This document shows positions 58,033-64,000 of a DNA stretch of 64,000 nucleotides, piece by piece. Source of the stretch: Syngnathus acus. Its lineage: Eukaryota; Chordata; Actinopteri; Syngnathiformes; Syngnathidae. Position 1 is the first letter of the stretch, and each line of letters starts with the position of its first letter. The DNA lies in assembly GCF_901709675.1 (NCBI RefSeq), contig NC_051095.1, positions 21,825,956 through 21,889,955 of the forward strand, written 5' to 3'. The translations under genes and the position numbers were made by a program. Below the pieces are notes generated by a model that was not told the DNA's origin, ran no database searches, and saw only the letters and a program-made list of their open reading frames with translations.

Positions 58033-60999
58033 GTGAGTATGACCCAAATACATATTGAGTCAAAGTTGAACATTTTGCCTATCGGCCATGAATGTGATTG
58101 GCCAATCCCGATCACATGGATTCAGTTCCATTTGAGTGAATTACCAATCTTTCTTTTATTTGATAATCGATTGACCTGTTGAGTTTTTTCAATTAATTGG
58201 TCAGTCAGGTTTAAAAAACATTTGTTTAATTTGCTTTATTATTAGAAAAGAAGACATTGCTTCAAATAGACAATGCAGAAATTGCCAAACAATCTGATTC
58301 AGTTTTTGATTTAGTGCACATTAAAAAAATAGGGGGAAATGTGGCTGATTATTTTCACCAAGAAAAAGCAGCTGGTTGGAAATGTGGCTGATTATTTTCA
58401 CCATGTATTTATTTATTTATTTATTTATTTATTCATCCATTCATTCATTCATTCATTTATTCATTTGACACCCATTCCAGTTTTTTATCAATCACTGCAT
58501 TAAAATAAAGTCATCACGTAAGTTGAGGCTTGAGGGTGCGCTTTTTGGTGAAAACAAGACACTCAGTAAGTGTAAGGTTATGTTTCACATTTTCTGTAAT
58601 TCATCATTTTAAATGTCAGTACAGACAGATAACTTGAATCCATGTTGGTTTTGGTAAATGTCTTTGTGATTGTAAAATCAGTTTATCACCACACTGCACC
58701 AGCTTTGGTAGTTAGCAAATGGACTGTGAACATAAATAAATAAACGCAGTGTGCTCACACTATTGTCTGACAATGGAAACACAGTAAAATGCAAATGCAA
58801 CCAACTGTATAATGAATTTGGCTACATTAAAACACATGAGTAGTAATTAAAAAGAGCACGAGCTGTGTAAAAGTTCAGCTGTGCTTCAGTGTGTGGCAAC
58901 AGCGGTATACTGGATTGGGCAGTCCAAAAGACATTTCCGGACAGATTTTTCTGCAGCAAGATCATGGCTATTATTTTTATCACCTGGTACGTGTGTTGTC
59001 CTTTTGTATGCTACTTCCGTCATAAAATAGTGACTTGTTAGGCTGTCTGTTATGATCCTGGCAGCATCAGTCATAAAACAGCCTCACTGGCTGAAAGAAT
59101 AACTAATGGGGATGATTCCTTTATTGTTTTTAAATGATTGACCAAGACTAAATAATAATAATATTTTTGAAGTAGAGCGAGTTATTAATAGATTTCTAAA
59201 ATGTTGGCAAATAAAAATCTGGCAAATGCAGTGCGTATTTTGCACTTCTAGTCAACAAAGTGGTTTCCTATTCTTCTTTGAAAATCTATGATGAATAATT
59301 TTCAAGTATACTGTATTCTCCACACCATAAGGCGCTTCGGGTTGAATGGCGCAGACTCAATTGCGGGGGGCTTTTCTGTACTTCATCCACACAGGCATTA
59401 ATAGGGTTTAGGTCTGGACTTCCACTGCCCAATTATGGAACACATGAATATTCTTTGAGCATCTTTCTGTTTAGAACCTCTACCGTGTATCTGTATCTAG
59501 TAGCTATAGCCTTGCAAGCCAAACCCGATTTCTTCCTTCATGAAAGCAATGGGAACCCTCAACTGTAGGTTGGACTGGTTAACTTAATTGTTGGTACAGG
59601 ATTGAGTCGGGATTTCCAGGCTAATATTTAGCTCAGTCCAGCTTCTCATAGTGTTTAGTTTTCCACCACACACAGCACTTTGCATTTAGACTCCAAAAAG
59701 TTCCCTTTTGGTGTTTTCTGACAAATGCACCTTTTCTACATGTTTGCAGTGTCTCCAACAAAAATAAATTAGCCTTTCTTTCAATAATGTCTTGGGGCGT
59801 GCACTGCTTATAGTTGTCCTGTGGACAGTTTCTGCCACTTGAGCTGCGTTTTTCTGTAGTTCTGCACAATGACTATGTGCCTCCGGGCTTCTTCTCAGTC
59901 CAATGGTCTCACTTGCTGTGTAAATTTTGGTGAAAAGTCACGTTATTGTAGGTTTGCATTTGTATCAGAATTTTTCCATTTTTTATTATGGAATGAACAT
60001 TGGCCCATGAGATGTTCAAAGCTTGGGATAATCTAGCCAGGCTATGAACTTTGCCACAATTTACCTGTCTGCTGACTTCCTCTGTCTTGATGATGCTGGT
60101 AATACAAATGTACACCACACATTTCAGATTTATAGTTGTTTAAAATGTTGATTATTATTTTACTTTGATTACTTTGATTATTATTTTACTTTTATTATTT
60201 TATTATTATTATTTTACTATTAGTTATTTATTATTATTTCACGTGGCTTATTTTCAATAGACTTCATAATTATATGCTACATTGTGTCAACAAAATCCAT
60301 TCAAGTTTGTGATCGTAACGTCACAAAATGAGAGGATGTCCAAGTGGAATGAATACCGGAAGTTTTTCAAGGAACTGTACCCCTCTTAAAGCGTGACAGA
60401 TCACTAAAGACTGCAAGTCCTTTACTTAAAAACCGCTAGTTTATTGAATATCAATAAATGAATACAAATTATACGTGGTATTTGAACATTATAAATGCAA
60501 CCTATGGAACCTTTTCAAGAGCAATATACCTGTAGTGTACAATACACCGTACAGGGCACAAAACAAACTACCGGTAGTAATGAAACACTACACTAAACCG
60601 TGCACAAAAAGAGTTGAATTAAAGGACCGAAGGGAAAGGGAGACAACTGGACACAGATGCAGAACATTAGCACAAGTCAGCTAATCACACACACAGGAAC
60701 AAAGGAAAAAGCAGTAAGGGAAACGGCAAAATCAAATTCAACCTTCTCCATAAAACAAAGGTTTATTATATTGTTGTTCATGCCATACGTATAGTGGAGG
60801 TTACGTCTTGTAGTTATTGTTATGGTTTGGTAGTTCTAAAAACAATTAATATTCATAGTCGTTATGGACTTAGAAGCTCTCTCTGTTGGACAGTGCTGAG
60901 AACCACGAAGGACTAGCTCACCCTCCTCTTTTTGTGTTCCAAAATCCGGCAAGTGTTAATAGAAGCAGTGATATAATTAACCCATTCCTCTTTTCCCAG
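58033..60999 (+). other. tenm1: tenm1 intron n, 2967 bp
   Basis: It holds a 25-bp direct repeat (58336-58360 and 58379-58403), a TTTA/TTCA array (58405-58466), a tip of an ataaggcgc-type MITE (59309-59358), a degraded transposon-like stretch (59370-60120) and a TTATTATTTTA-rich patch (60150-60235). Confidence 0.75.
59370..60120. mobile_element. degraded transposon-like repeat
   Basis: Phrases such as gcactgcttatagttgtcc, gtggacagtttctgccactt, gagctgcgtttttctgtag and gcctccgggcttcttctca follow the order of a common fish repeat. Frames are broken throughout. It may be the same family as 9085-9715; the class is unsure. Confidence 0.35.
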
Positions 61000-61252
61000 G
61001 AATCCTCCACAAGGGAAATGGGGAAAACGTCTTCCTCTCCCAGCAGCCGGCGGTTATCGCCACAGTTATGGGGAACGGATTCTATCGGAGCGTCCCCTGC
61101 GGGCCAAGTTGCAGCGGTGCAGCCCGTGACCTGATGCTATATGCCCCTGTGGCACTATCCAGTGGGCCCGATGGTTCGCTCTATGTTGGAGACTTCAACT
61201 TCATCCGCAGGGTGCATCCAGATGGATACACCAGAACCATTTTGGAACTAAA
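61000..61252 (+). CDS. tenm1: tenm1 exon o: first NHL propeller blade
   Basis: This 253-nt exon has acceptor ttcccag and donor gtgagt. It reads [19 protein letters not shown], then [61 protein letters not shown]-x-V-I, and A-P-V-A-L[14 protein letters not shown] are the start of the six-bladed NHL beta-propeller that binds latrophilin and other teneurins. Cys-x3-Cys (CGPSC) replaces the usual C-x2-C by one extra residue. It ends in phase 2, with two A bases that need one base from the next exon. Confidence 0.96.
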
Positions 61253-61920
61253 GTGAGTTGGAAGCAGAATTTAAGCAGAGTTGCATTCAAATTAATTGCT
61301 ATCATACTATGTTATGAACACATACAGTGTATATGATTGAATGGGTTTCGTTCTCATGAGAATGTGCAATTGTCGTACTTTAGATTTCAGTTTGTCTTCA
61401 TGCAGAAGCAGCGTGTGTGCATTTCTGACTTTACACACTCGAATCTACTCGGGCAGAGAGTCTTTACTGTGAAATTATGTTTTTGTGGTGGATTATGACA
61501 ATATCACACCGTGCTACAGGCACTGCAGTCTCTATTGCTCTATTTTCTCAAGCGCAGTTTCTCAATTCTCAATTCTCACTCTCATTTGTCCTCTAAAGCG
61601 TTCTTCTTATGTAACTTAACTCATAGTTGCCGGTGTTATTGCATCTTTTACTAATATTTCTGCTCCAGACTTTTATTGCGACTATATTTAATACTTCACT
61701 TTCCTGTGGGAAGAAACAGCAAATGGCTTCCTGCTTGAATTAATATTTGATGAACCAATGCATCAAGTTAAATCAACCTTAATTATACTTTATTGGGATA
61801 AAACTTACAGTCGATTGTGATTTTTTTTGTCAGTTCTCGCTAGAATTGTGAGTTACATTTTTGCCTTCTGCTCATTCTTTCGTCTTCTTTTTTAAATGCT
61901 CCATCATGGATTCTTATCAG
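61253..61920 (+). other. tenm1: tenm1 intron o, 668 bp
   Basis: AT-rich, no repeats recognised; it ends in a long pyrimidine tract before the 21-nt microexon. Confidence 0.85.
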
Positions 61921-61941
61921 GAACCGGGACACCAGACACAG
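61921..61941 (+). CDS. tenm1: tenm1 microexon B (21 nt) in the beta-propeller
   Basis: Between acceptor ttcttatcag and donor gtgaga, 21 nt read through the join as K-N-R-D-T-R-H plus two bases. This is the splice site B insert of vertebrate teneurins (NKDFRHS or NRDTRHS type), placed in a propeller loop. It is phase 2-2 and a multiple of three, so inclusion or skipping keeps the frame. In mammals this seven-residue choice controls trans-cellular teneurin and latrophilin interactions. It is the last exon I can see; the next propeller exon (expected to begin near a PAHxYYLA motif) lies beyond 64000. Confidence 0.88.
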
Positions 61942-63369
61942 GTGAGAAAGGACAAGATACATTTTTTTTGTCACACACACACAACGGTAAGTTATGTGTT
62001 ATTAGGAGAAAATGCATTTAATAGCTAATTTAGTTTTGTTGTAATTTGATACACAAACCATCCTCAGTATGAACAATTATATATTTACTTAATATGTATG
62101 TTATTATTACACATGCGCCGACAATTGTGCTGCTTTTTGGATGCGGAAGTTTATCCTCTTTCTGATCCTGGTTCAAAGAAAGCCTGCATGGCGCCTGGTT
62201 TGGCCATGCAGTCTTTGCTGGCTCTGAGCCTGGATAGTGTGAGCTCTTTACACCAAGTTCACAGAAAATTAGACATCTGGCACAGTGTATGTGTATATAT
62301 TACATGAACCTTTTTGAGCAGCTTGAACTGTGTTGAATTTCTATGGTGTAATAGATGCCAGCCAGCTACATGCAGAGGTTGAGTAACTAAGTTATTGTCT
62401 CTAATAATACATCAATTGAAAAATGGGCAAAAAGTGCTAATTTACTGAGATGTAAAGATTTGTGTGAATAAGGCAAAACTGTGAAAATAGACATTCTATT
62501 CATGGATGATCACATTTGAAAGCAGTATTTGGTGTGGATATACATACCAGGCCTTCAAATGATCTGACAGGCGGTTGTCTGCAAATGTCGAACCAAAAAA
62601 TGTAACGTTGTAAACCCTAATGCATATGAAGTGTATTCTTCTTGAGGCACTTAAGACAGCCTTTCATCACTCTGGGGGTTTCTTCTTTACTTCCTGCTTC
62701 CAGGGCTGCTTTTTACTGTTTGGAGCATATTTCGTTATTATGCTATACTATTGTTCTCCCAAGTCAAAATGCATTAATTATTCATCCATATTCAGCTCAC
62801 AAAGCTTTCCTCTTCACATTTTTCTCTGCAAAGTGTCTATCAGCAAGCGGGTTTTTTAAAGCAAGGTGCCCTCAGAGGAGACAATATGGGATGTACTCAG
62901 TGTAAAACTAATGTCAGTTCGTTGTCTTCAAAAGGAACACATAAGACGTTCTCTATAAAATAGTCTGAGAGACCTACAGTCAAGATGACCGAGTCAGTTA
63001 CCTTGGAAAGCTTGTTTCTTTTTTTTTAAATTGCATGTCAATGGAGCCGATTTGGTTATTATGTTCATTTCCCTTTAATTGGATGCTCTCCTTTTGAGAT
63101 GAGTTTCTAATTTAGAAATGAGACAGTTAAGTGATTTGTAATCTGCTCTGTCCACCGGCAATGCTTGCTGACACTTTAAGAGGCCCAACAAATATTTAAT
63201 GCTGCACTGAGCAGTGACACACTTTGAAACTCGGTGAAAAACTCTCCTTGGATCAAGTTTAAATTATGTATGTGCAATTCAGTGCAGAGTTCTGCAAACA
63301 GTTTTACGCTTAATGGACTCAAATGACTGACAGCCCCCGGAGTATGCCGCATTATTTTTCTATAAGAGA

Positions 63370-63560
63370 GGGGTCTTCAATCCTGTTCCTCGAGGGCCGG
63401 TTTCCTCTGCGATTTATTTCTCTCTGTTGCCCACACACCTGATCATGTCATCAGCAAGGACCTGCTGAAGCTAAATAACAATTCTGATCATTTGAATGAG
63501 GTGTCACATACAAAACATTCAGACTACTAGCCCTCTAGGTCCAGGTTTGAAGACACCTGT
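63370..63560. mobile_element. non-autonomous hAT-like element, about 190 bp
   Basis: The left end (ggggtcttcaatcctgttcc, tcgagggccgg) and right end (agccctctaggtccaggttt, gaagacacctg) are imperfect inverted copies of a common fish hAT terminus. The interior (ctgatcatgtcatcagcaag, gacctgctgaagctaaa) has no coding capacity. Confidence 0.65.
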
Positions 63561-63876
63561 CTTACAGAAAAATGCAGCACTGTCCAGGAGCTGTCCGTCA
63601 TTTGAGTCCATTAATGGATGGTTCAAATTAATATCAACATGGAATTCTTCCCCTTTGAGTGTTTTGATTAGATCAGGGGTAGTCACTTCATATGTAAAGT
63701 TGCCGACTGCGCAGTCTTATGATATACCAGCAATATCTATGAAAAAAAATGCTAGATTGTCCATGTGAAATTTGTTCAGTGATACGGCTAAGTCCAGATC
63801 TGTTTTGGCTATTGAGGATTATGCCAGGTGCAAAGAAAAGGGAAAAAAGCTGTCTCTCAACATTGTTGTGACTGAT

Positions 63877-64000
63877 TGGGGCGGTGTGGCTCCATGGTAG
63901 ACTGTTTGCCTCTCAACTCTAAGGTTGTGGGATCGATCCTCAACCCTGGTGACCATGTTAAAATGTCCTTGAGCAACACTGAACCCCAATTTGCTCCCAG
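63877..64000 (+). mobile_element. tRNA-derived SINE, cut by the window end
   Basis: A box-A-like tggctccatggtagac (63887-63902) and box-B-like gggatcgatcc (63929-63939) are spaced as in a tRNA-type RNA polymerase III promoter. They are followed by a body with gtccttgagcaacactgaac and aatttgctcccag, phrases shared by many fish SINEs. It is not a functional tRNA: the acceptor stem does not close. Confidence 0.8.

Larger units (their letters stand above)
61942..64000 (+). other. tenm1: tenm1 intron p (3' end outside window)
   Basis: No propeller exon is found up to the end of the window. It holds an hAT-like non-autonomous element (63370-63560) and a SINE (63877-64000). The stretch 62000-63360 is AT-rich and looks single-copy. 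Confidence 0.75.

Noticed and set aside
63887-63940. Possible tRNA gene
   Set aside because: Box A and box B are present but no acceptor or anticodon stem closes, and the downstream body is SINE-like.

Overview
The window is vertebrate nuclear DNA, most likely from a ray-finned (teleost) fish. It is AT-rich, intron-rich and full of microsatellites. The repeats are typical of teleosts: a full-length Rex3-type retrotransposon, hAT-like and pogo-like DNA elements, a tRNA-derived SINE and LTR fragments. Nothing in it is prokaryotic, and I could not determine the species.

One host gene runs through the whole window on the + strand: a teneurin, best matched to teneurin-1 (tenm1). I assembled 16 internal coding exons between 13672 and 61941 (2764 nt, about 921 codons). 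Every acceptor is AG, every donor is GT, and the codon phase is consistent across all 15 joins. In order they encode the end of the transmembrane/juxtamembrane region, the extracellular stalk, EGF repeats 1-8, the cysteine-rich and transthyretin-like (TTR) domains, the FN-plug, and the start of the NHL beta-propeller. The cytoplasmic and transmembrane exons lie upstream of the window. The rest of the propeller, the YD shell and the C-terminal domains lie downstream. Two very small exons are present: a 30-nt exon between EGF7 and EGF8 (47482-47511) and a 21-nt exon in the propeller (61921-61941). They correspond to the two alternatively spliced adhesion switches known in vertebrate teneurins.

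Layout: 1-13671 is upstream intron with a LINE fragment, LTR fragments, a long hairpin and a tandem duplication. 13672-24511 holds the stalk exons. 24512-32942 is a transposon-dense intron with four DNA elements packed end to end. 32943-47751 holds the EGF exons; the 9-kb intron between EGF3 and EGF4 contains an intact Rex3 element and an hAT-like MITE with a perfect 8-bp target duplication. 49308-58032 holds the Cys-rich, TTR and FN-plug exons. 58033-64000 holds the first propeller exons, and the window ends inside a SINE.

I saw no second protein-coding host gene, no RNA gene and no CRISPR array. Most other open reading frames are microsatellite translations, transposon fragments or chance frames. 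Repeat family names come from recalled hallmarks, not a database search.
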